A DNA stretch of 64,000 nt from Lathyrus oleraceus (lineage: Eukaryota; Streptophyta; Magnoliopsida; Fabales; Fabaceae), in contig NC_066579.1 of assembly GCF_024323335.1 (NCBI RefSeq), positions 236,457,475 to 236,521,474 on the forward strand, given 5' to 3'. The first letter of the stretch is position 1, and each line of letters opens with the position of its first letter. This document shows, in pieces, positions 54,729-64,000 of this stretch. The notes below the pieces were generated by a model. The model did not search any database and was not told the origin of the DNA. It saw only the letters and a list, made by a program, of their open reading frames with translations. The position numbers were made by a program, and so were the translations under genes.

Positions 54729-56240
54729 ACATGTAACAATGCAATAACAACAACATAACAAATGAATACAACCCCCTACTTGAATTTAAACAATCATGTA
54801 ATAACAACATCATAACAATGAATACAACCCTAATTCTGATTGTAACCAATCATGCATTTAATGTATCTCCAGTAGTCATCACTCTGAACTACTCATCTTA
54901 TCAATTCATCAGCAAGCATGTACAATAATTAAAATAATTATACATGAATTTCACTCATATATTCACACATTGAACATAAATCCACGCATCAATCTATCCC
55001 ATAAGGCACTACGAAAAGGTAGCTATGCATGTTAGATTTCCAACGCTTCAAACGACATCTCATTTAGACTTAAGGAACTAAAGTTATGGCAAAAAATAAT
55101 CGGGTAAAAATATGACTCAGTTTCAGCAATTTTTCAAAAATTTACTAGCATCAACTGATTAACATAGGATGTCAATCGATTGACATAGGATGTCAATCGA
55201 TTTACATCAATCCCTTTCACATTCCGCCTGTCCAAATTTTCAAGATTTGGCTGCAATCAATCAATTGATTTATGGAATAAATCGATCGTCATAGTTCAAT
55301 TTTTTCACTTTTTTTCACGCGTGCAATCGATTGACACAAGTTGTCAATCATTTGACATCAGCTCGAAATCCAAAAATCCTAATTTTCATAATAACTTCAC
55401 CTTCCCCATTCCTTATCCCTCATGCGTAATGCCAACTCTCATTATAACATTCAAATACATCAAATAATATCACCAAACAACATCACCACATATTAGCATG
55501 TTATTTCTCATCAGTTTAACATGTTATTCCATCAATGATTTACAAAAATCAAATTTATAATACTACCATAAATTCCCTCAATTTCAACACAAACATCATC
55601 TTTATACCAATCTCTTCATGAACAACAAATCACACACAAATTAAGTACAAATTTTCTATTAATTCATGGCATAAAAGAAGATGCACATCCATTTAACTCA
55701 TCAAACAATCAATCAAAAGAGAAGGAAGTAAACCCTATTGGAGGTTAAGGGAAACCTCTATACTCTTTCATGATTAAGGCACCCTTAGATGAATAATACC
55801 CCCTCCCCCTTTACCTTGTAATTCCAGCAAAAGTAACAAGCAACCTTCTAAGTGATCTCCTTCCCAAAGCCCTATCTCTTGCTCTCTATTATTCTCTTTT
55901 CACGTTACTGTCAAAATGCTCTAAAAATATTATTTCTTTTAATTTTCTAAACATATAGTAACTTAATTAAATTCCTCATAGTTATAATTTTGGCCCAACT
56001 AAACATAAATTTTTCTCCACTAACCACCTAATTCTCTTAATTTACAAAATCCGCCCAACTCTTCATATTCTACCAATTTCTAATTGTTTAATTAATTATA
56101 ATCCACCAAAAACCTAATTAATCACACACAATTCAAAATAAGTGTCGTTGTCGGTAAAACACGTCATAAATCATATAAATCAATATTTAAATAAATCAAT
56201 TAATAAATATGTAAATGACTAATTAAGTCAGGGTGCGACA
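54729..56240 (-). repeat. Tekay-2 3' LTR, partial
   Basis: Ends GGGTGCGACA at 56240 beside the purine tract (minus-strand AAGCGTGGGATAG). Its other end is cut by T1 at 54729. It contains a cluster of ATCGAT-centred palindromes (55150-55358) and an imperfect duplication of an AATAACAACA-rich stretch (about 54744 and 54800). No gene is seen. Confidence 0.8.
55150..55358. repeat. TGTCAATCGATTGACA palindrome cluster in Tekay-2 U3
   Basis: TGTCAATCGATTGACA at 55170-55185 is a perfect 16-bp palindrome. Near copies lie at 55191-55206, 55322-55336 and 55342-55357, with partial ones near 55151 and 55257. Confidence 0.85.
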
Positions 56241-56848
56241 ACTATCCCACGCTTAAAGAATTTTCGCCCTTGAAAATTACCTAACGAGAAAAAGCTATGG
56301 ATAAGACTCTCTCATCCTGCTCATGAGCTCCCACGTCGTACTTCCATCAGTAAGACCTCCCCAAAATACCTTCACTAAAGTGATCTCCTTGCCTCACAAA
56401 CGATCCTTAATTCTCAACGGCAAAGTCTCCATTATCAAGTTCTCTCTAACTTGTACATCATTCAAGTGGATTACATGAGACGTATCATGAATGTACTTTT
56501 GAAGCTGAGACACATGAAACACATCATGAAGATTCGAAAGGTATGGTGGTAACACAACTCGATAGGCCACCTCTCCTACTCGCAAGAGAATCTGATAAGG
56601 ACCAGTGAAACATGTCGTAAGCTTCTTAGACTTTAACGAACGACCAACACCAGTTACTAGAGTAACTCTCTAGAACACATGACCTCCCTCTTGGAACTCA
56701 AGTGTTTTCCATCTCTTATCGTGATAGTTCTTTTAACGACTTTGTGAAGCTTTCATCTTCTGTTGAATCATCGTAATCTTCTCAGTAGTCTGCTGAACCA
56801 TCTCAGGTCCTAGCACAACACTTTCACCAGAATCATACCAACACAATG
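56241..56848 (-). pseudogene. Tekay-2 integrase C-terminus and chromodomain
   Basis: The open stretch 56394-56585 has RVGEVAYRVVLPPYLSNLHD and VFHVSQLQKYIHD. Downstream, with stops, are LVKVFWGG, TTWELMSRMRESYP and the polypurine tract. It aligns with Tekay-1 13467-13870 and 35066-35200, which shows what N1 interrupted there. The sequence changes to the solo LTR at 56849. Confidence 0.82.
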
Positions 56849-57938
56849 TGATGAGGACATACTTATTAAGAATTATAGTGAAGCAATTCAAGGACTAGGG
56901 GGAACAATGACATGGGCACGTGCCAAGAAAACTAAGAAGGCCTTAAAACAAATAGTACAACCATTATAGAAGCAAGGCCAAAATTAGAAGACTTGGAGGG
57001 GAAAATGGTGATTTTTATTAGTCCATTGGGAGATGGATTGGGAGTATACCATGTTGCCCATCTAACTTAGTTCTATTTATTTATGAATTAAAATTTAAGA
57101 GTTTGTGTTAATAAGGCACAAACCATGCATAAGTGTGTTTTATTTTGTAAATCAATCACAAGCCTTCATCTAAATGAGGCAAGTGACTTGGAAAGTATTT
57201 AAATTTCACTTTTTAAATTAAGTAAATAAAGTTACAATTAAAAGAATGAAGATATCAAGAAAAGGGAAAAGATTTAACAAGTCAAAGAAGAAGGAGAAAA
57301 GGAGGAAATGCCATTCAATACATTGTTTCCTCCATGAATATATTGTCTCCAACAAGTAACTCCCACCATTCAAATCTACAATAATCAGCCACCCCTCAAT
57401 TAATGTTTCTTTTATTCCTTTGTTTTGTAACATATTTAGTGATTAAGCTTGCATTGGATGTTTGTGCCCTTTGCCTTTAAAATTTTAGTTTTTTTGTACT
57501 TGTCGACTTTCTACATGGAAAGTAAGACAACAATTCTTTGTACAAGTCCATAGATAGAAATTCAGAAAATAAAGTAAGTTAAATTTTATTAAAATATTTC
57601 ACTTTGAGAATAGTGAGTTAAGATAATCTTTGGTTTTGGATTGAACCATTATTGATCTTATCAAGAATTCACAATTCGTATGGTGTTCATCCTTCCACAA
57701 GGCTTACCTTCTACTAGGATTAGAAGAGTGATGCCTCTCTTGTCTAAAACTTTCATCCATTTCCTCTTTTGATACAAAATTCACCAATACCTAAATTCAC
57801 CATTAAAAATTCAAAAATCATTAACTATTCATTCTAACATATAAGTATCTCTAAGGGAATCACGGGAACTCATAGTAAAAAAAACCTTAAATTCAAACTT
57901 AATCAAAATGACGCAATATCCCTTTTTCGGAGTCATCA
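56849..57938 (+). mobile_element. Solo LTR of a CRM/Reina-like chromovirus (1090 bp)
   Basis: Starts TGATGAGGACATA and ends GGAGTCATCA. Flanks CAATG (56844-56848) and CAAAG (57939-57943) match at 4 of 5 bases, and Tekay-2 integrase resumes across it. The first 120 bp encode a pol C-terminus (frame from 56850: DEDILIKNYSEAIQGLGG, then a TMTWARAKK motif) that is homologous to CRM-1. It is a different subfamily from CRM-1, since the non-coding part is not alike. Probably left by recombination between two LTRs. Confidence 0.83.
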
Positions 57939-58038
57939 CAAAGGTGTCCTATACCTCCTACCATACAAAGATTCAAACTGAGACATTCCAATACAATAAT
58001 GGAGAATGTTGTTGTAGGTGAACTAAACCAACGATAAG
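57939..58038 (-). pseudogene. Tekay-2 integrase core fragment
   Basis: 100 bp encoding FTYNNILHYCIGMSQFESLY and YGRRYRTPLC, homologous to the fragment at 35264-35340. It is cut on both sides by younger insertions. Confidence 0.8.
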
Positions 58039-58041
58039 TGA

Positions 58042-59088
58042 TGATTTGCGGCAAGTGTACCTATAATGTCGCAGTAATAAAAAGATCGAATCCATAGGGA
58101 CTACTATTTAACAAGACAAAATTGTGCAATGCTTAGAAAATAGTAAACAGGGGGGTTCAAGTTCAAATGCGAAAATAAAACAAAGTGTTCGGACAAAATT
58201 ATGAAAGCGGTCAGGTTGTGTATATAATCCTCTATTTCTCTATTGTTGATGTTTGATGCATTACATGAATGATATTGACATTATAATCCCACGACAAATT
58301 AACAAAAATGTTATAACCCATCCCTTGCGATATAGCTCACCAATCACTAATCAGAGTTTTCAATCCTTAGTCCACCAGCATAAGCAGGATTAGGCAATGC
58401 AACAGAACATTAATTCACTAGCCACTACTCAGGGTATCCTATACCTATTCAACAAGTGTAAGAACAACAATTTCCCTAGGTCCAACACATAGACTAATGG
58501 TCAATATTCCCTATATGCCCAAAATCAGATTAAAAGAGTGTCTCACATAAAAAGTATTACGAACAAGAAGCAATTGAATAGAATTATAAGTCAAAATACT
58601 CATGCAACATCAAACATATGTCCCCAAAACAATTAAGAAGAATTGCATATGAGATCCCTTGAAGGATTGGCCTCAAATGGATTCAAATGCTCTCAAAAAT
58701 CTCTTATGGTGCTGTAAAACTCGTACATGTTGTGCCAAATTTCGTAACCCCTGAAAAAGTGAAAAAAATCCCCTTTAAAAACCCTTTCAGAATGGACCAG
58801 AACACACTAGAAAATCCCAGAAAAATGGTTCATCGCGCACGTGATGACCTATATCGCAGGCATGATGTAGCTGGTTCATCTCTATTGCACGCGCAATACC
58901 ACGTGTGATTATTCCAGCAGCTGCACCCTTTTGCTCCCTTTTCACCTTATTTTTCACTAAGTCATATTTCTTTACACTTAGCTATTTTTTCCTCATTATT
59001 TGGTCTTTCTTGTTCATTTTTTCTCCTCTTTAACTTGTTTTGATTCGTTTTTTTGACCTAATTAATGCACTAACGGATTGTTATCACA
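58042..59088 (-). repeat. Athila-2 3' LTR (about 1047 bp)
   Basis: Right edge GTTATCACA at 59088 is set by the purine tract. The left edge is TGATTTGCGG at 58042, or TGATGATTTGCGG at 58039. Two CACGTG boxes lie in a GC-rich stretch (about 58838 and 58901). No supported gene. Confidence 0.82.
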
Positions 59089-60486
59089 CCCCCCAAACTT
59101 GAATTGTTGCTTGTCCTCAATTATCTTGCATGCAACTGCACATTTCACCAGAAAACAAGTTGCACAATAAAAATTGAACATCACCATATAATTTTTCCTT
59201 ACCTGACCATCGTTCTAGCTTCCAACTTCCATCCGGAAAATTTGGAAAACATCCTCAAACATTGCCAAGTACTCAACATGTCTCTCATCTCACCTTGATT
59301 CACTCAATGGATAAGGTAATCTTTCAATCAACATGCAAAACAATTTATGCTTATCTTGATCATGTTCTAATATAATTCATCAAAGAAATCAAAAAACACA
59401 CATTTGAGGGTTTTTCCGACTGTATCTTGGCTTATGTTCGGGTAGGATATTTTTGGGAAAGTAGGTTTAAACCTTTGGAGTTAGATGCCTAGTTCTCCTT
59501 CTATTATCATACCCCTTTGTTCCTTCTTTATGGTACTATAGATATTTCAATTGTGGTCCTTAATATGCATTCTTTTACTCTTTTTTTTTGAGAAGTCTCT
59601 TTTTCTCAGTTCTTTTTTTCTCAAATTTTTGAATTTTGGAACAATTTTCTCGAGTACCCCAACCCAAAGTTAAAACTTTTCTCACTTCCAAGAGAAAACC
59701 CTAAACTTAATCTTTTCCATACAACATAAGAACTACAATTATACCTAACTCCAAAGAGAGAGTGGAAAGATAAGATCTTTCAAGTCATACGGCTAAAAAT
59801 AAGGCTAAGTCGCCGAAAGAAAGGCTAAGCTCAAAGTGGTTAGCAACGGATATACCTATTACTATAGGGTAGCTAAAAAGGCTCAAAGTTATAAACAAAC
59901 AACTTCCTCAGAAAATGTGTTAATCAATCAAGACAAATTTAATCAGAAGTAGTTCAAACCAGATAAAACAATAACACATGGATATACTCAATAAGAAATA
60001 ATAGTGAACAATGGAATTTATTTGGCTCAAACCATATTAGATGAGGTATCTGAAGGTTGAGTACAAGTCCTTTGATTATTTTCTCATCCTTTGCCTTCAA
60101 GTTGTAAGTTGCTTTCTTGATGATCAAGTTTTCTATTTATTCATTTGTTCAATGCTAAAAGGTGCAAATTTGTAAATTTGAAAGGATTACAACAACTACA
60201 ATTGTTCATTAAGGACATCATAGATAGTAATGGAAGGGCATGCTTGAGTGCTTAATTCTTCTTATGGAAGGTCTCGAATAACATAATGTAAATTTTGCAA
60301 AACAAAAAAAATTGGTTATAACTTATGGGTTACCTCTCATCCAACGCTTATTTTTCGTTATTACCTTGACGGTTGGAATTAGGGGTCCGACAGTATTATG
60401 GAGGCTTTTTCACTTGGAATCTACCCTTTATAATAATGCTTTAGATGTTATCCACTCACTTTAAATATCCTCATATCATCAGGAAC
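59089..60486 (-). other. Athila-2 untranslated region with polypurine tract
   Basis: The minus strand reads CAAGTTTGGGGGG (59089-59101) directly before LTR start TGTGATAAC, typical for Athila. The remaining 1.4 kb up to integrase shows T-rich and A-rich stretches and no supported ORF. Confidence 0.75.
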
Positions 60487-61155
60487 TTAAATTTGAATAG
60501 CACCGCTCTGGCAAACTTCGGTGACCATAAATGGTTCTGACCACTTGGAAACAATCTCAACCTTCAATTGAACAATAATACTTCTTCGCAAACTTTTTAC
60601 GAGCTTTTTGTCATGATATCTTTTGGTCCATTCCTTATAAATTAACGCATTTTCAAACACAGACAACCGCATCTCCTCCAATTTATCCAATTTTAATAAT
60701 CTCATCCTCCCACCTAACTTTTCGTTAAAATTTAGGAATTTTACCGCCCAATACGCTTTATGCTCTAATTCAACAAGGAGATGACATGATTTAACATACA
60801 CAAGTTGATACGGAGAGAAACCCAAATGTGTTTTGAAAGTTGTTATGTATGCACACAGGGCGTCATCCAATTTTGTTGACCAATTCATTTGGGATGTTGC
60901 CACAATTTTCTCCAGAATTTGCTTTAGTTGTCTGTTCGATACTTTAACTGGGTTGCAGGTCTGCAAATGATATGATATTGACACCTTATGTTTAACATTA
61001 TATTTTTTTAAAAGTCTTTCCAAATACATATTGCAAAAATGTGTCCATCCATCATTGATTAATACTCTGGGCACATCGAACCTGGTAAAAATATTATTTT
61101 TCAAAAAATTAGTAACAGTTTGGGCGTCATTAGCACTGCGAGCAATTGCTTCCAC
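60487..61155 (-). pseudogene. Athila-2 integrase, core and C-terminal part
   Basis: A 222-codon open stretch: ANDAQTVTNFLKNNIFTRFD, LINDGWTHFCN with the second catalytic Asp, WSTKLDDALCAYITTFKTHL, FSPYQLVYVKSCHLLVELEH and AYWAVKFLN. The Glu expected in the motif usually read as VEVSNRE is Lys here (VKVSNRQ), so the DDE triad is broken even though the frame is open. Confidence 0.87.
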
Positions 61156-61491
61156 CCATTTAGTAACATAATAAACACATACAAGAATATAAAGATATGT
61201 ATTTCATTAGGGAAATGGACCCATGAAATCAATTCTCGAACAATCAAATGGTTCTACTTCAAGCATAATATTTAAAGGTATCTTGTCTCGTTTTGAGATG
61301 TTACTAGTTTTGTTGCGTTCAGGGCATGTAGACACATATAACTTACATTCATTAAATAGAGTAGGCCACCAAAACCCACTTTGCAGTACTTTAGTTACAG
61401 TTCTCTCGCCGCTATGGTATGTCTCTATAATACTTTGCTTATTTTTCGTCACTGCACCATTTTCTAACCTAGAGAGGTGATCTGTTACCAT
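61156..61491 (-). pseudogene. Athila-2 integrase zinc-binding region
   Basis: Open stretch 61207-61491 with VTDHLSRLENG, TVTKVLQSGFWWPTLFNEC and RIDFMGPFP, which holds the first catalytic Asp. The usual C..C pair (CDRCQ type) reads CPERN, so zinc binding is probably lost. Part of the linker before it is missing. Confidence 0.82.
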
Positions 61492-62023
61492 AATTTCTAC
61501 TCCTTTCTTTTATTTAATTTTCCAGATCAAAGTCTTGCAACAGAAGTACCCATTGTAGCAAACTTGGTTTGGAGTCACTTTTATTGAATAAATACTTCAA
61601 AGCTGCATGATCTGTAAAAATAATAACCTTTGAACCAATTAAATAAGGGATAAATTTTCCAAAGCAAATACTACTACTATCAATTATTTTTCAGTGGTGG
61701 TGTAGTTAACTTGATTTTCTTTTAAAAATTTGTTGGCATAATAAATTACATGGAAAAAATTACATGATTGTACTGTTGGCCAAGTATTACACAAACAGTA
61801 TAATCATTGGTATCACACATAATTTCAAAAGAAAGATCCCAATTTGGTGACACAATTACTGGAGCAGTTGTCAATTTATGTTTTATGACAGAAAAAGAGT
61901 GTAGGCAATCTTTATCAAAGTTGAATTCATTTTCTTTGATGAGCAGATTACATAACGGTTTTGAAAAATTTGAAAAGTCTTTAAAAAATCTCTTGTAAAA
62001 ATCAGCATGACCTAAAAAACTCC
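61492..62023 (-). pseudogene. Athila-2 RNase H
   Basis: Minus-strand fragments [15 protein letters not shown] and a YS-type DHAALKYL region can be followed through many stops, in the expected place between RT and integrase. Confidence 0.7.
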
Positions 62024-62850
62024 TTACTCCTTTAACACAGGAGGTGGAAGTTTTTGTATCACTTCAATTTTTGCTTGATCAACCGCTATGCCTTTAGCAG
62101 ATATTTTGTGGCCAAGAACAATGCCTTCAGTTGCCATAAAATGACATTTTTCCCGATTTAACACCACTTTTGTCTCGACACATCTCTTAAGGACATTATT
62201 CAATTGAATAAGGCAATCATCAATCGATTTAACCAATATAGAAAAATCATCAATAAATACCTCTATTGACTTTTCAATCATGTAAAAAAAATAGAAAGCA
62301 TGCACCTTTGGAATGTTGCTGACGTATTATATAGCCCGAAAGGCATCCTTCGATACAAAAAAACTCCAAATGGGCATGTGAATGTGGTTTTCTCTTGATC
62401 AGCGGGACCTACATCAATTTAGTTGTATCCCGAGTATCCATCCAGAAAATAGTAGTAGGCGTGTCCGGCTAATATTTAAAGAATTTAATCCATGAATGGT
62501 AATGGAAAATGATCCTTTTGCGTGGCTAGATATAACGTGCGATAATCAATACACATTCTCCATCCTGTAACAATACCAGTTGAGATTTATTCTTTTTCTA
62601 TTACGAATGATAGAGGTGCCCCTTTTCCTAGAACTACATGCATTGGGATTACCCACAAACTATCATAAATAAGATAAATCATACCTACTTCAAGTAATTT
62701 AAGGACTTCTTTTCTTACCACTTCTTTTATTGTTGGATTTAAGAGCCGTTGAGGTTGAACAACCGGTTTGAATTCTTCTACCAACTTTATTTTATGCATG
62801 CAGTATGCTGGACTAATCCCCTTCAAGTCTGATACTTTCCATCCCAATGC
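62024..62850 (-). pseudogene. Athila-2 reverse transcriptase
   Basis: Two open parts: 62587-62847 (LKGISPAYCMHKIKLVEEFK, VVQPQRLLNPTIKEVVRKEV, LLEVGMIYLIYDSLW) and 62024-62305 (VFIDDFSILVKS with both catalytic Asp, NREKCHFMATEGIVLGHKIS). The section between them is recognisable but shifted. Confidence 0.86.
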
Positions 62851-62899
62851 TTCTTTATTTTCTCTTAGTACTCATAACAACTTCTCTTCTTCAAATTTT

Positions 62900-64000
62900 G
62901 AAAAAGTGCTACTAATAATTGCAGGGTGCCTATTTCCTTGACTTAGAAAGCCATATTTCAAATGCTTAAGCAGTTCTTTTAGTTTGGGCTCCATTAATTT
63001 CTCCTCACTACTTCCTCCTAATTCTTCAAAAAGTTTATATAAGCAAGATCCCTCTACGCTGCTTGCAATTGTAGTACCAACTCATTTACCTCAACATTAT
63101 CGTCTTCTTCATCTGTTTCCTCGATGGATTGCACTAAAACCTTTTCTATTGGAGATGATGGATTTTATTCTCACGAAATTTTTTCTATCAATTCATCAAT
63201 CAAATAAATTTGGTAAAATTTCAAATCCTCGTGAGCATGTTCCATGGCTTCAAACACATTAAATATTACATTCTCTTTATTAAACCGGAGAATCAGTTCT
63301 CTCTTTCCACATCAATCAAAGCTCTGTTCATTGCAAGGAAAGGTCTCCCTAAAAATAATGGTGTTTCGGCATATCCAAAATGAAAAAATCATTGGGAAAC
63401 AATAAATCATCAACCTTTACCAATGCATCCTCCAGTACTCCATAGGGATAAGTGACAAATTGGCCTGGTCAGAGTAAAAGTCATTTTTATAGGTTTTGGC
63501 TCCCCACAATTTAATTTCTTCATCATAGACAATGAAATCAAATTGATGCTCGCCCCTAAATCACATAGTGCTTGGCTAATTTTTAATGAAACTATAGAGC
63601 AAGGAATAGTAAACTACACGGATCTATTACTTTAGGTGGTAATTTTCATTGAATGACGGCACTACATTCCTCCGCTAAAGCAACATTTTCACCATCCTTC
63701 AATTTGCATTTACCGTTCAAAATTTGTTTCATGAATTTGGCATAGATGAGCATATTCTCTAAGGCATCACAAAACGGAATATTTACTTGTAACATTGTGA
63801 GCATCTCCATGAACTTTTTAAACTGTCCTACCTCCATTTCTATATTCAACTTCTTCTAATTCAAAGGATAAGGTGGTTTGTGTAATCCTGTAAATTAGGG
63901 ATTTTTTTTTGTTCTCCTAAAAGGTGAATCTTTATCAATGAATTTATTAGGTGTTTCTCCCTTTTCAAGAGTCTCGCGTGAAACCCCATCTTCTGTTGGT
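62900..64000 (-). pseudogene. Athila-2 gag C-terminus and protease
   Basis: The open part 63646-63849 has INIEMEVGQFKKFMEMLTML-type gag tail sequence (M start at 63849), then YAKFMKQILNGKCKL and EECSAVIQ. Downstream, through stops, are a LGASINLI-type active-site relic (about 63540) and PYGVLEDALVKVDDLLF near 63430. It matches Athila-1 2876-3611 domain by domain. Gag continues off the right edge. Confidence 0.8.

Larger units (their letters stand above)
54729..58038 (-). mobile_element. Second Tekay-type chromovirus (Tekay-2), visible part
   Basis: Minus strand, from the right: integrase fragment 57939-58038, solo-LTR insertion, integrase C-terminus and chromodomain 56241-56848, polypurine tract and part of the 3' LTR (54729-56240). 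T1 cuts its LTR on the left and Athila-2 cuts its integrase on the right, so it appears to be the oldest, outermost element here. Confidence 0.8.
58039..64000 (-). mobile_element. Second Athila-type element (Athila-2), 3' part
   Basis: Minus strand from the right edge: gag C-terminus and protease, RT, RNase H, integrase, a 1.4-kb untranslated region with purine tract, and the 3' LTR. The 5' end lies beyond the window. It interrupts Tekay-2 integrase. No env-like ORF is seen between integrase and LTR, where some Athila elements carry one. Confidence 0.85.

Noticed and set aside
57200..57480. Host gene near the A/T-rich ORFs at 57.2-57.4 kb
   Set aside because: The region is entirely inside the solo chromovirus LTR and the ORF has no conserved motif.

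Overview
The window is plant nuclear repeat DNA with no recognisable host gene. Nearly every base can be assigned to LTR retrotransposons nested in one another, plus their microsatellites and internal repeats. The mix of Tat/Ogre-type elements with very long LTRs and tRNA-Arg or tRNA-Asp primer sites, SIRE/Maximus-type copia elements with an extra env-like ORF, Tekay-type and CRM/Reina-type chromoviruses, and Athila elements suggests a large-genome legume, most likely of the Fabeae (pea, vetch, lentil, Lathyrus). The species is an inference from element families, not from a gene.

Layout. 1-2873 (+): 3' end of a SIRE-like copia element (env-like ORF, polypurine tract, LTR), inserted in an Athila element. 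2874-6612 (-): that Athila (gag-protease remnant, tRNA-Asp primer site, 5' LTR), inserted in a Tat element. 6613-54728 (+): the Tat element 'T1', with decayed RT, two RNase H domains and integrase at 7.2-10.5 kb, an antisense plant-mobile-domain ORF in three pieces (10.6-11.4, 39.7-39.9 and 46.5-49.1 kb), and a 4.7-kb 3' LTR at 49988-54728. T1 is split by Tekay-1 (11376-39684, -) and by a CRM/Reina-like chromovirus, CRM-1 (39866-46538, -). Tekay-1 is split inside its integrase by N1 (13871-35065, -), an Ogre-like element with no recognisable coding capacity. N1 carries in its 3' repeat region N2 (18786-26518, -), a very young SIRE derivative lacking integrase and RT. 54729-58038 (-): a second Tekay element, hit by a chromovirus solo LTR (56849-57938, +). 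58039-64000 (-): a second Athila, running out of the window.

Insertion order follows from reading frames that resume across insertions and from target-site duplications: Tekay-2, then T1, then Tekay-1, then N1, then N2, a five-level nest. N2 is youngest: its two 1362-bp LTRs look identical and it has a perfect ATTAA duplication. All older pol genes are broken by stops, frameshifts or lost catalytic residues.

Most notable: (i) a recently moved copia element that keeps gag, protease and an env-like ORF but has lost integrase and RT, so it was probably mobilised in trans; (ii) an antisense plant-mobile-domain gene with its own TATA box and leader inside a Tat element; (iii) arrays of short palindromes or dyads in the U3 of four unrelated LTR families, one with compensatory changes in both arms; (iv) a chromovirus whose LTR contains the 3' end of pol, seen in two independent insertions; (v) the repeat-rich 3' part of N1, a plausible seed of satellite DNA.
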